Source of the DNA: Notospermus geniculatus
Lineage: Eukaryota > Nemertea > Pilidiophora > Heteronemertea > Lineidae
Assembly: GCA_002633025.1 (NCBI GenBank)
Contig: NMRB01000226.1
Span: 18,540 to 82,539, forward strand
DNA: 64,000 nt
Reading direction: 5' to 3'
In this document: positions 12,108 to 23,069 of the stretch, in pieces
Numbering within the stretch: position 1 is the stretch's first letter
Layout of the letters: each line of letters begins with the position of its first letter
The notes under the pieces: model-generated
Told to the model about the DNA's origin: nothing
The model's input: the letters and a program-made list of their open reading frames with translations, nothing else
The model's database searches: none
Position numbers and translations under genes: made by a program

Positions 12108-12420
12108 CTTCGATAATAATCGAAGCCCGGTCTGCTCACCACTGCGTTACATCGCGTATCACCCTTCGAGAAATAGACCGGTCCGCGGCGTATCTTGGCA
12201 CGTTGCCAACTTTAACGGTCGACCAATCATATTGCACTTTATATCGGGTCTTCGGCTGCCACTATTTGTACCACGATTCAAATTTTACAACACCGGTTCT
12301 GATTGGCCTCCTCTTCGAGAGGCAGCGGATTCGCCGCAGACCGATCAATTTCTTGAAGGGTGATGTGCGATGTAACGCATTGGTGAGCAGATCGGCCTTC
12401 GATTATCGAAGACTCCACAA
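12108..12420. repeat. Inverted repeat downstream of GPCR
   Basis: The left arm (12108-12190), with GAAGCCCGGTCTGCTCACCA, is mirrored at about 12323-12420. Arms are about 85 bp at roughly 85-90% identity by eye. It lies about 40 bp after the GPCR stop codon. Confidence 0.7.
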
Positions 12421-12585
12421 TCAATGTGAGTACGGTTATTAGGGGGCGTATACGAACACGAGTGCGCATGGTTTATTTTGTTCCCATGTTCCCAGCGTCT
12501 ACTTTGGTCAATAGAGACTAGTCCCATGCCCACCTAGTACTACCTCGCAATGAGAGGACATGCATTGCCTCATGTGATCACTGCA

Positions 12586-12674
12586 CCTGATTGGTTCATT
12601 GTAGTAATTTTGGACCCACACCCCCATCGACCTGATTGGTTCATTGTAGTAATTTTGGACCCACACCCCATCGA
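12586..12674. repeat. Tandem repeat, 2 x 45 bp
   Basis: CCTGATTGGTTCATTGTAGT and the following 25 bases occur twice in tandem with one C length difference. Confidence 0.8.
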
Positions 12675-13090
12675 CGATTGTTCAATATGCTTCGCTTGTT
12701 CAGTTAAAATCAATGACTTTCGTCTGCAAAAAAAATATTGCAGTGTACATGTATTCATTCGAAACGTTCATGATGGCTGCACCATAAGACGCCTTGGGTC
12801 CCGGTGGAGGAGTTGAGACTTCTACAGACATGGCAGAGGCATAACGCCTCCACGGCGATACCTACCAACCCGTATCGGCCTACTGATGTAGCTTCCGCAA
12901 GAATGATGACATGAACCCATGTGTTATTATTGAAATGAAACTACAGTATATAACAAACTCACCGCATGGATTTACATAGGATGTTCATGTACATTCTAGT
13001 ACACTGATAATAAACGATCGCAAGTACGGCAGTCACGCACAGACGATGTGATTGTTTCAGGAGACGAGATGGAACTGCTCAATGGGTGAG

Positions 13091-13823
13091 CACAGTGCTC
13101 CTTAACTTTCAGAAAGGTTAAAAAAATTGCATTGAAATGAAACCTGTGCCATATTGTAGTCGATAACGTCTAGTTTCCATAACTGAAAGAATTAAAAAAA
13201 TCTGTTGGGAAAATTTTCAGAAAAGTGAGTTTTTATATTTGTGTACATTTCCCTGTACATGTGGAATGTACAGGAAAGAATGGAAAAAACCTGAAGCTTT
13301 GTCTATTGATATCTTAAAGATGACAAAATCAATTGCGATCGGAATAGAATATGTGGTAACTACTATGTAGCTAAGGTTGTAGACAAAAATTAGTTGCGTA
13401 ATCAGTTACCGTTTCTGAGTAATGTACGTCAATAATAGGACAATTTTTACCATTTGAGGTAAAACAGTGGGGCATTGCCACCTATTACTCAACAAGCACT
13501 GCTGATTACGCAACCAAATTTTGTCTTCCACCTTGGTTACATAGTGGTTACCACATATTCCATTCGGATTGCAATTGATTTTGTCACATTTAAGGTATCA
13601 ATAGACAAAGCTCCAGGTGTTTTCCATTATTTCCTGTACATTGCACATGTACAAATGTACAGGTAAATGTACACAAATACAAAAACTCACTTTTCTCAAA
13701 AATTTCCCAACAGATTTTTAAAATTCTTTCGGTTATCGAAACTACACGTTATTGGCTACAACATGGCACAGGTTTCATTTCAATGCAATTTTTTTAACCT
13801 TTCTGAAAGTTAAGGAGCACTGT
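13091..13823. mobile_element. 733-bp foldback element
   Basis: CACAGTGCTCCTTAACTTTC at the left end is mirrored by GAAAGTTAAGGAGCACTGTG at the right end. Arms of about 340 bp pair along their whole length around a centre near 13457. I see no coding capacity, so it is a non-autonomous palindromic element. Confidence 0.85.
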
Positions 13824-14096
13824 GTGAGGCGTGCTCCAATTTGAACTTTTGACGTGGGCAACCTACCTATAAGGATCCATGATAAGTCGCTGATCTCACC
13901 GTCCCTATTAAGGCTGAACTTAATAGATATAAACCCCAAGCGGCAGAGGTAGAAATTACGAACAGCCACAGCAAGGCACTTCCAAACTACCTATGAAAAC
14001 GCTACACCCTCTCGGACGGTCACAGTTGATTTCACTTGCCACCACGCTCTTGAACAGTAAAGATCTCAGCACAGCTGCCAAATGAGAAAAAACGAA

Positions 14097-14345
14097 AAAT
14101 AATCTGTGATGGCACCGAGATTCGAACCCACAACCCTCTGATCGATTCGCCAACCTCTTTCTGTACGCGCCACGAAGACTGCTTGCTTGTATGACGACAA
14201 TTCCAATCGGTTTATTTCCTCATGGAGATCTTCAAAACCACAGCGCCTTTATTGTAGATCGGCGTCGCTATATGCAAGCAGTCTTCGTGGCGCGTACAGA
14301 TTGAGGTTGGCGAATCGATCAGAGGGTTGTGGGTTCGAATCTCGN
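14097..14345. repeat. Inverted pair of tRNA-like SINE heads
   Basis: The plus-strand copy at 14280-14344 contains GGGTTGTGGGTTCGAATCTC, with a B-box GGTTCGAATC. It is mirrored at 14105-14190 together with the adjoining AGACTGCTTGC and GTACGCGCCACGAAG stretches. This looks like two head-to-head copies of a tRNA-derived SINE. The right copy is cut at the N at 14345, where GGCC follows instead of the expected GTGCC. Confidence 0.65.
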
Positions 14346-14419
14346 GGCCTACCATCTCAACAAGCAGGGTTTCGTATCACTACACCTTCGGACTACCTTC
14401 GGACGACTATCTATCTGTA

Positions 14420-14860
14420 GGTAGCCCGAATTTGAAGAGATCGCGTAAGCCTTGATATTTCAAGGTGGGCCTATAGATGTTGTGCAGGAACCTCAATATT
14501 GAGCAAATTTCCTTTTCAATCGCCTAGAAGTATTGACCAGATGATTGCTCTTCTTCCAACCCAGCGCCACACCGACAGTAGTCCAGCTCAGCCGTTGTTA
14601 GCATAAGAACATGGGGGACAAAGCCCCCACCCCAACCCAAGACGGCACCGAATAACGTGTATTTCAATATGCAGTTGTGCCCAAAAAGTCAAAAAGAGGT
14701 TTTCACTCGAACCGAACAGCTAGCTACGGCCGTGGAACCTTGTAAAACTGGGATTGAAATCAGACCATGAGCATTGGTTCAACTTGCACCACTGGTATCT
14801 CGTTTGTAGAAGCTCGAGCACAAATGCAATAAATCATCGCAAAAAATCGTCAGCAATGAA
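14420..14860. other. No recognisable feature
   Basis: Unique-looking non-coding sequence; I see no exon or repeat structure. Confidence 0.4.
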
Positions 14861-15469
14861 AATCGAGGCGGCGGGCGCAGCAGCAGTAGCAGCAGTGACT
14901 CTCCACAACCAAGCTAGCTGGGGCGATGAAGAACCAAGCTCAAGCTCTATTATACCATTGACACCGAATCACTCAGCAGCAGCAGTGACGGCCAACTATA
15001 GCAGGGTGGAGCAGCAGTGACTAGCACTAAAGCACCAGTAGTCAGCACCAGCACAGGCCCGTAGCAGTCGGGGTCCCCCCCCCACGTTTTTGCCAAAAAT
15101 ACCTTGGCCCAAGTGTCCGTTTTATATGTCCATATTTTTGCTTCCAGATCCCAGGAAAATGCATCTACATGTAAAGCACTAATAAATTGTCAATTTTTTT
15201 TTCTGGGGGAGGGCCAGACCCCAGTTTGGGCTTCTACTTTCTGGTCCTGACCGCCTCCGCCGAGCTAACGCCCCCCAACCTTTCTGTCAATCCTGGATCC
15301 GACCCTGCCAGCCCCACCCCCACCCCCACTCATCAGAGGGCTGCTACGGGCCTGCAGCAGTGGCTGCAAGCTCCTAATCAGTGACATTGACAGTGGTTGT
15401 AGTACATGTAGTGACTACAAATCACCAGGTCCGAGCCCGCGGTGTGACTTCAAACCACCAAGCGCCAGC

Positions 15470-16070
15470 GTCGGTGATGAGCCACCGTCTCAACCTGCGA
15501 TTGAGAATGTGGCAGGTTAGATCACAATAGCAGTGATGACCAACAACTAATATCGCCATCTCACCCTGAGAAAGACAGGGTTGGAGCTACCATTGTCTTC
15601 TTTTAGCCAAAGTAAAGAAAAGCCTATTGTTCAGTAGTGTGAACAATAGGGATTTTCTTTACTTTGGCTAAAAAAAGTAATGGTAGCTCCAACCCTGAAA
15701 GAGACTTATGTGGAGCTCCATGCAGCAACAATGACGACGAACCGCCATCATCTCCAATTGAGATTGAGATTAATGTTGCGGCTCCAAGAGGCAACAGTGA
15801 TGACGAACCAACATCATCTCAACCTGACGTTGAGGAAGTGGCAGCTCCAGGCAGCAACAATGGTGACGAACCACCGTCATGTCCACCCGAGATTGAGATT
15901 TATGTGGATTGTGGTAGCTCAAAGCAGCGATGACGAACCGCCACCGTCATCTCATCCTGAGATCAAGGAAGTGGCAAGACCAAGCACTAGCAGTGATGAC
16001 GAACAACCATCATCACAAGTTGAGATTAAAATATGCGGCAGTTCCTTACACCAGCAGTGATGAGGAACTA
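15470..16070 (+). repeat. Protein-like acidic minisatellite, period 61-67 bp
   Basis: GATGACGAACCACCATCATC-like units recur at about 15474, 15533, 15732, 15799, 15862, 15929, 15995 and 16056. Translated in one frame the unit reads like DDEPPSSxPEIEIxVAAPxS, for example 15664-15933. Frame changes, internal stops and a hairpin at 15576-15697 interrupt it. CAG/GCA-rich sequence precedes it (14860-15030). It could be a decayed repetitive acidic protein exon or a minisatellite that happens to be open. Confidence 0.55.
15576..15697. mobile_element. 122-bp foldback inserted in the minisatellite
   Basis: CAGGGTTGGAGCTACCATT is mirrored by ATGGTAGCTCCAACCCTG, with arms of about 55 bp. The centre contains TATTGTTCAGTAGTGTGAAC. 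Confidence 0.8.
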
Positions 16071-16480
16071 CGTCTTATGGAGAGTTCCCCGCCGCCCCTC
16101 TGACACTACTACCACCGCCATTATCTGAGCGCCCAAGAGGAGGACAACTAAGAAGGTTCCTGAGGAGGATTAACAAGAGGATGAGTCGTTTCAGTCGGGC
16201 CCTGACGAGGGCATTTACCTGCTGCTATTAAATGAATCGGTTTCGGCCAACCCCAGACGGTCACTAACGGCTTCGGGCGGAGGAACTGTTTGGGGTTGGC
16301 CTATTGGGTGGTGGCACCCATAAGGCATATGATCTGGACTTAGTCTGGTCACCGACGGCCACAGCAACATCAGACAAGCCAACGGCCGAATCATGAACTT
16401 TGTGAATCGGGCGGAAGAGCTACTGAGCAAGGGTGGTGGAACCCCTAGTATCATTCAAGGCAGATGAGTCGGTCTAGGAC

Positions 16481-16644
16481 TGGCCAACGGCATCCAGACA
16501 CTCGGAAGATTATCCAACGATTGGGGGCAGTGGGACCCTTGAAGGTGGACGAGCCAGCTTAGTGGCCAATGGCATCCACACACTCGGAAGAACATCCAAC
16601 GAGTGGGGGTAGTGGGACCCTTGAAGGCGGACGAGCCAGCACAT
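16481..16644. repeat. Tandem duplication, 2 x 82 bp
   Basis: TGGCCAAYGGCATCCASACA to GACGAGCCAGC is present twice with few differences. A further diverged partial unit precedes it near 16455. Confidence 0.8.
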
Positions 16645-16669
16645 ACGCCAGCAGCATCTACATGTACAA

Positions 16670-17450
16670 ATGTGGAGGTGAAAAGAACGGGGAAATCAAG
16701 AATTAGAAAGAGGCATTCCAAACAATGTTAGAACCGGCAACTTACCAATTTAAGGTATGTAACAAAGAGAACCAGGTGAGTCGTGTGGAGTATTGCATTC
16801 CCCTGATTGGTCATTCATCGATAACTGGATTGAAAGAAATGATTAATGGAAATTACGGTAATGGATGATCGGCCCTGACCCTGAAGGTGAAAGGAAGCCT
16901 ATTCAGTTGAAGAGGACTGAGAACTAGCATGGACTTGGTCCAAAAGACTTACCCCCATGAATTTAAGTCTTTGGTGACAATCAGGTGACGTTGCAAATGC
17001 ACAAATCATTTCCTCACTCAACTGGAAATTTTCTTTTTTTGACTGGCTGCAGATATAAAATTTTTAAGTGTGAAACAAAAAAACTTGGAGGTGAAAAGAA
17101 AAAAAGAGGAACTATATCAAGTATTAGAAAGAGGAATTCGAAAAAATGTTAGAGCCGGCAACTTACAAATTTAAGGTATGTAACGTAGGCCTAGAACACC
17201 TGGTGATTGCATTTTTTAAGTTGGTCAAAAATCCGTAACTGAATTGACGGAAATTACTAGATGAGCTGCCCTGACCCTGAAGCCCTTTTCATTTGACGAG
17301 GACTGAGAACTACATTGTAGCATGGATTTGGTCCAAAAGACTGACACCCTGAATCTAAAGCCTCTGCAAATGCACAAATCATAATTTCCTCAATCAACTG
17401 AAAGATAACCCAGTATGACCTTGCTTTTTTGACCGGCTGTAGATATGAAA
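16670..17450 (+). repeat. Tandem duplication of about 420 bp with conserved donor-like site
   Basis: 16670-17060 and 17090-17450 align over most of their length: GAAAGAGG, ATGTTAGA, CCGGCAACTTAC, GGACTGAGAACTA, TTTGGTCCAAAAGACT, TGCAAATGCACAAATCAT. Both copies contain ATG plus nine codons (16725-16754 and 17146-17175) followed by a perfect GTATGT donor-like site. Confidence 0.6.
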
Positions 17451-17600
17451 TTACTTACTTGACAGCATCAGTAGGACAAAGTTGGGGAAACACACACAAA
17501 GAAAGGAACAGGACACAAAATAAGACTCGAATGACAGACAAAAGGCAGCAAGATCGACAACCTGAAGAATGTACAAAAACTACCAGACACGATTTTTTCG

Positions 17601-17834
17601 AGCCATACAATCACGATAGCTACCGTAGCCATCAATTCACATTTTTGCTCGAACAAAAATGCGAGAAAGTTTCTTAGCAAAAGTTAGATGACGAAAAACA
17701 AGTGTTGTGGTCAGAGTGGATCATCAGTCAGATTATTTCACATGGAAGCATGTCACTTTCACGTGACTTTTTCAACGAGTGTTCGAACCAAAATGTGAAT
17801 CGACGGCTACGGTAGCTCCCGTGATTGTATGGCT
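17601..17834. repeat. Inverted repeat, 55-bp arms
   Basis: AGCCATACAATCACGATAGC (17601 onward) is mirrored by the segment ending GTGATTGTATGGCT at 17834. The spacer is about 125 bp. Confidence 0.75.
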
Positions 17835-18029
17835 TTAATGTCAGAAAAGCTATCCTTCTATTCTTTCCAAGTACAGCATGATTTGATACGATTTGAGCTC
17901 CCACAAAATCATACATGTACTGCTATCCTGAGATAGCAGACTCTGATATACATGGATGCATTGATAACAAGACAATTTTTGAGAACATCATTTTAACCCT
18001 TTCATTGGCCCCTACATCCATGTGACTGA

Positions 18030-18393
18030 ATTATGACTGGCTCAAAAGTTTACATACACTTGCACATTTTGCACTTATTATTTAGTGGCATGTCCCCTTG
18101 CTTTGATTACTTCAAGAAGTCGTTTTGGGTAGTTGTCTATCAACTTCTGGCATTAGTCCTCTGGAATTTTAATCCACTCCTCCTTGAAAAAATGCTCCAG
18201 CTGGACTAGGTTTGAGGACCTTCTTCTGTGAACATTTTTTTGAGTTCCATCCAAAGATTTTCAGTGGAATTAAGGTCAGGTGATTGCGATGGCCAGTCCA
18301 GAATTTTAACTTTCTTCTCTGTGAACCAGGTTTTTTTTTACTATTTTAGCTGTATGTTTAGGATCATTGTCTTCTTGCTGGTGTGTATTCACA
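18030..18393 (-). pseudogene. Tc1/mariner-like transposase remnant
   Basis: Read on the minus strand, the sequence encodes EDNDPKHTAKIV, a Trp-Phe segment and then KILDWPSQSPDLN, followed by ENLWMELK. These are the second catalytic Asp region and the DWPxQSPDLNPIENLW signature of Tc1-type DDE transposases. The frame then breaks at stops and indels. A terminal-repeat-like end, CAAAAGTTTACATACACTT, lies at about 18041-18060, just downstream of the coding remnant, and resembles Tc1-type inverted repeats. Only the 3' half of the element is recognisable, so it is inactive. Confidence 0.85.
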
Positions 18394-18959
18394 TGACCCA
18401 TTGACTCGCAGCGTTGACAGGTTTGATGAACTAATTATTAGGAACATACATGTAATTCATCAACTGTACCTGCAGAAATCCCATGTCACAGTTGACTCCC
18501 TTCTCAGTAATTCAGTTAACTCAGTAACTCACTCAATTCTCAGTAACGAAAAAGGTATGTACCGGGTACTTCAATAAATGAGCAAAATGGTTCCTTGAGA
18601 TTTTACATACATGTACACCAAAATCGCATTTGCAAAGTCATAGAGACCAGACAAGGCCAATGGGAATCTAGCTCCTCCGACATGATTTTATCAAAAATGA
18701 CAAGTGTCAGGACTTTGATTCAATGATATAAGTAGCTTGCTTTGTGGCCAACTAATTTGCCCTGGATGTTATCTTCGTGTGAAAATATGTGGAATATGTG
18801 TCATCACCCTTTCAGGAATCAAGGCAAGGAGAACAACGATTTGTGAAGTTGTGCGAAAATTAGATTTTCGGTGAGTGACAGCTGTAAATAGCCAGTTGTG
18901 AAAGTTGTTCATCCACGAATTTAATAACCTGTCTTATATTCCTTCCTGTATCAAAGGCA

Positions 18960-19420
18960 AGCACCTGTGAGCTCACCTGTGAGCTCCAGTTGTCATGGTA
19001 TGTCCGTCGACGTCGTCGTCGTCCGTTAGCAGGGCACGTTTTGTAACCGCTGGTGCTATTGATCTGAAACTTGGTACATATTTACCCTTAGGTCAGATGA
19101 CCTATGACACCAAGTTTCGGTCCGATTCTATTCTTACCTTGGCCACCAGGTGGCCACAACCAAAAACACAAAACGTGCAATAGGCCTAACTCCTGAATGA
19201 CTGGATTATCTCCAAATTTTTATCATATGAGTATCTAACGAGGATACATAACATATATAACAGGTCTTTAATTTGACCTACTTTTCAAGGTCACAGAGGT
19301 CACCGTTCAAAATGTTGCCTTTTGGTGGCCCGTTTCGTAACCGCTGGTGCTATTGACCTGACACTTGGCACAGTCTTGTTCATATTAATATCAACACCGG
19401 AAGTCGGGAAAACGGAGGTA
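18960..19420 (-). repeat. Dispersed repeat, family 'GTGACCTTGAAAAGTAGGTC' (minus copy)
   Basis: The reverse complement shares GTGACCTTGAAAAGTAGGTC, a TGTATCCT-TTAGAT stretch and TACCAAGTTTCAG with 31995-32590 and 33150-33400. It contains two internal copies of GTAACCGCTGGTGCTATTGA (about 19050 and 19338). No coding sense is visible. Confidence 0.65.
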
Positions 19421-19502
19421 AATGTTGTGAAGACCTGTCCTTTCCAAGCCACCGTAGAATTCGGATGCACGCGGCAAAATTTGAGACAAATGGCGAAGAA
19501 CA

Positions 19503-19621
19503 GGGCCCATATTCATAAAAACCTGCTAGGCTTAGTTACCTGCTAAAGTGCCTAGTTTGTGCATGCCAATGTACACAACTAGCAGCCAACTAAGCTAACA
19601 ATGTTTTATGAATATGGACCC
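19503..19621. mobile_element. Foldback MITE, GGCCCATATTCATAAA ends
   Basis: GGCCCATATTCATAAAA is mirrored by TTTTATGAATATGGACC. The interior arms carry CTGCTAGGCTTAGTT-like sequence. AGG occurs on both sides as a possible short target duplication. The same end sequence occurs at 59029-59137. Confidence 0.75.
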
Positions 19622-20594
19622 AGGTTGGTAAACTGAATGAATTTGGGGCAGGTTACAAACAGTGTAAAGTAGCGACAGACGTTTTGAAATATCGGAGAGA
19701 CAATAAAGGTGTCACCCTGAGCGTTCCTACATTTACCGACGCTTCTCAATTTTTGTAAACGTTTCTAAATTTTGAGGTTCTCCCCACTGAAAAATATTTG
19801 CCATACTCCATATTACATCAAGAAATGCCGTATGTATGAAAACAGACATTTTTTCACCTCATTTTAATAAAAACAGTGCTCAGTTGGCGCTTCCATCCAC
19901 TTACTCGTCGCTGGAGTGTATTAACTGCCAACGGCATAATTATACATAATTTTTCCCCAAATTTTGAAGGAAAATTATGATTAGATGTTTCAGTTTACGA
20001 CTTGATCTCAAACGGCTAAAAATACGATGATTGTTATTAATGCAGCTAGCGTTCAAAAAGGTAGATTACCATCAAACTGTTTGAACCGCTCACATACTTA
20101 ATGTCGAAATTGGCTGTGTTACTTATTTTACTTGTTATTATTTTTCAATATTCAAAGTTTTGACCAGCGGGAAAAGGGAAGAGAGAATACCCAAGTGGTG
20201 CATATAAAGAACTGGCACGATAAATTCTAGATGCAGTAAATCATATTGGGAGATTAATACTCACTGTGACAGAAGGAGTTTCACTGATTGATAGGGTATG
20301 ATACTATAGGTAGGTTTTTCTAAGATTACACAACTTTACTCAAGACACAGAAATAACGGAAGTTGATAACTAATGACAAGCCTAGTGGCGACTGGGGTTC
20401 GCTATGTCGAATAAGCATGGTTGGGGAGAAGTGAGGAATTAAGGATGTGGAGGAAGTTATGACTGTGATGATGACTGGATATGCCTAATACATGTTTTAC
20501 ATGCATTCCCATGCGAAATAAACGCAAGGTCATTAAAATACACGATGAAAAAAACCCAAAAGGTAAAAGAAGAAACAAAACAAATAATGAGGCA

Positions 20595-20700
20595 AAGAAA
20601 ATTTACACGCCTCGCGTATCGAACCCGAGACCTTCTGCTCCATGGGCAGGCTGCTTTGCCACTCGGCCATGGCGACTATGCACTCTGACCGGCGCTGATA
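20595..20700 (-). repeat. tRNA-derived SINE head
   Basis: On the minus strand, ATGGCCGAGTGGCAAAGCAG resembles an A box of Leu/Ser-type tRNAs, and GGTCTCGGGTTCGATACGCG contains the B box. Spacing is tRNA-like, but flanking repeat-like sequence makes a SINE more likely than a functional tRNA gene. Confidence 0.6.
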
Positions 20701-21557
20701 TGCATGTATGTATTGTTTGGATACCGGTATGTCAGGCGGTAGTCCGAACGTCTGACTCGTATTGCTATTTTAGCCCATGCTGGCCGCAATATGCAAATGA
20801 GCAACAGGAGGCAGTGTTCGGACTAGTCAGGCGGCGCTGGAAATTTCCTGTGTTGAAATTTCGGCAAAAGATGCACAATCGTTAATCTCTCCAACGTCAG
20901 TGTAGATAAATATGTATCAAAATAAATGTATCAAAATAAGAAACATTTTTTGTATCAAAGACTGACGAAAACAGTGGGATTGTATACAAAGTACCGGTAC
21001 ATTACGAACTACATCGCGCATGCATAGCTAATATGTGAAGAAATAGTCCCTCCGCGGTGTATTGATTGACGATCAGGTCACGGAATCGCAAGGATAATGA
21101 CTTCTCAACTCCTGACCTGTAACTGCTTTAAAATTCGTGTCTAATCGTGCGCATTACATTAAATAGCTCCCAATAGCTATTGACAACATTGTCCATGTAC
21201 GTATTTACATTTTTTAGTACAGTTTACAAACGTTTTAAACACCATTTTATCTACCGCCCAGACTCCCGTCTGGCCTCCCTATTAAAATGTCTAAAAATAG
21301 ATTTAGAAATCGCCGAAATTTGTACCTTTCCTGACGTTTGTTCGTACTGCCCGACCAATCAGGTCGAGAGCTAATGGTAGACTATCACCAGACGCAATAT
21401 GACGTTCAAACACCGCAAAAGAAGGCCGTAAACGTCAAGTAAAGCTTGATTACGTCATACAAATGCCTTGGAAAAGTGGTGTGAAAATAGGGGTCCATAT
21501 GGCCGCAGCTAGCGCTCGAAGCGGCTCCATAGCGAACCAATACCGGTAACTAATAAC

Positions 21558-21866
21558 ATGACAACTAATCCCAGTACAGTTGCCCACGTAGTGCGCGCCG
21601 TGAGATGTCTATCAGGCTATAGAATGAGATCTTTAAGCAGCTCAAGGCGGTACCTTCGGTTCATCCTACACGTTCACTTGACTCTGATCATTGTACCTCT
21701 CGGCCTGGCAGGGAATTGTGTCTCCTTCATAGTCCTAGGTCGTGAAAGGCCATATACGTCAAATTCGATACTTCTCCGAGCTATGGCTGTTGCAGACAGC
21801 GCAATTTTATTAGGAGATATATTTTGGTATACTATAAAACGAATACATTATTATATTATTTTGGTT
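21558..21866 (+). pseudogene. GPCR first exon (N terminus, TM1-TM2), second receptor locus
   Basis: An ATG-started frame encodes a short N terminus, then a TM1 helix with the conserved Gly-Asn (VPLGLAGNCVSFIVLG) and a TM2 with the conserved Asp (ILLRAMAVADSAILLGDIFW). These are class A GPCR hallmarks. I see no exon for TM3-7 downstream before the Ty3/gypsy element begins near 21.9 kb, and no convincing donor near the end (only GTTAAC at about 21863). It may be a receptor gene cut by the retroelement or a lone exon of a paralogue of the 9104-12065 gene; that gene lacks a visible first exon, but the order here is wrong for it. Confidence 0.65.
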
Positions 21867-21869
21867 AAC

Positions 21870-22589
21870 CTGTTACAGATAGCTAGTCTCTAGTCTTCAT
21901 TCCCCTTTAATTCCCCTTTAAGATTATTTGATATATTTATGATATTTATTTCCCCTTTAGGAAAGTTGCCTTTCCGTGGGAATTCGTTAGCTCCGTTCCA
22001 GTTGAACTTTGGTGAACTGGGTTTGCGGCAGATTTGCTTTGATGTGGGTTGAATGGCTTCAAGTTGGGTTTTGATAACTTTCTGAATGTATTGTAATAGC
22101 TTGATCATGTTGATGCTTGGGTTAAGAGTTTATCCTGGGAACGTTGGAAGTTCATCCCGGGGTGTGAGTTCATTTCGGGGGAATTCGCGTTCGGTTGTTT
22201 ATTTATCAACACATCTGCTTGGTGATTCTCCTTGGTTGCCTAGAGTGAGTTGTCAAGGGGGAAAAGGTTTAAGAGGAGGTGGTTGGCAATGTTTAAGCAT
22301 TAACTGAGGGACCACTCGACGTGAGCTAAGGAGATCCTTCTTAAGAAATCATCTGTTGTTTGTTGGGGTGCTTCATAGTTTGACAACTCACTCACGGAAA
22401 CTCAAGGTAGGCAAATGTTTATATTTAATCGATTTTGATATTTAATATACACTTATATACTTAGAAATCTTTGTTATTCCTAGTCACTTATTTCATGGTT
22501 GCTGTCGCCTAAGATATCGCCATGGTCTTAGGTAGACAAGATCTACGGTTTAGGTTTCTCTAGTTGCCCCAAATTAGAGAACCGCTACA
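21870..22589 (+). repeat. Probable 5' LTR of Ty3/gypsy-like element (left edge uncertain)
   Basis: The right edge is set by ACA immediately before the primer-binding site at 22590. TGTTACAG at 21870 is a plausible TG start but unproven. AT-rich TATA-like sequence occurs near 22438-22465. No 3' LTR is present, because the element is cut at 26799. Confidence 0.45.
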
Positions 22590-22600
22590 TGGTAGCAGAG
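22590..22600 (+). promoter_or_regulatory. Primer-binding site, initiator tRNA-Met type
   Basis: TGGTAGCAGAG is complementary to the 3' end of eukaryotic initiator tRNA-Met (CTCTGCTACCA). It sits directly after the putative LTR end. Priming by iMet is common in Ty3/gypsy elements. The match stops after 11 bases. Confidence 0.65.
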
Positions 22601-23069
22601 CGTAGTTAGTGTAATTATCTCTTCCATTTTATCATGAAAATTAGTACTAGCGTAATTAGTGTAGTTATCTCTTAAATTTTATCATGGAACTAGTAATAAT
22701 TTACCTGGACGACTTTCCGTGCTTCGGTGTACGGCTGGGTGACTTCATACTTGTCAACATTTCTGAAGTTGCTTCCACTGTTCCCATGATACTAAATCCG
22801 GGCAAAGTTACCTCCTTAGATCAAAATCCTACATTTTTGGGGCATGTACTCCATCATTAACAACATTTTCTATCCATTTTTGCATGTCCTCCCTGTACGA
22901 ATGTGTATCCACTTCTACTGCGGCTCATGTGCTGGCCTTATTTGCTCTGGTACCCATTATTCATAAGCATGCGAAGCGTTAGCTTTAACAGTAGGCCTAT
23001 TGTGTGGCATGTCTATGGTTCCTCCTTCTCTAGGCCTAATATTTCTTGAGTTGTCATGTTCGTTCGGGC

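Noticed and set aside
20595-20700. Functional tRNA gene
   Set aside because: A and B boxes are present, but I could not close acceptor and anticodon stems, and the flanks look repetitive.
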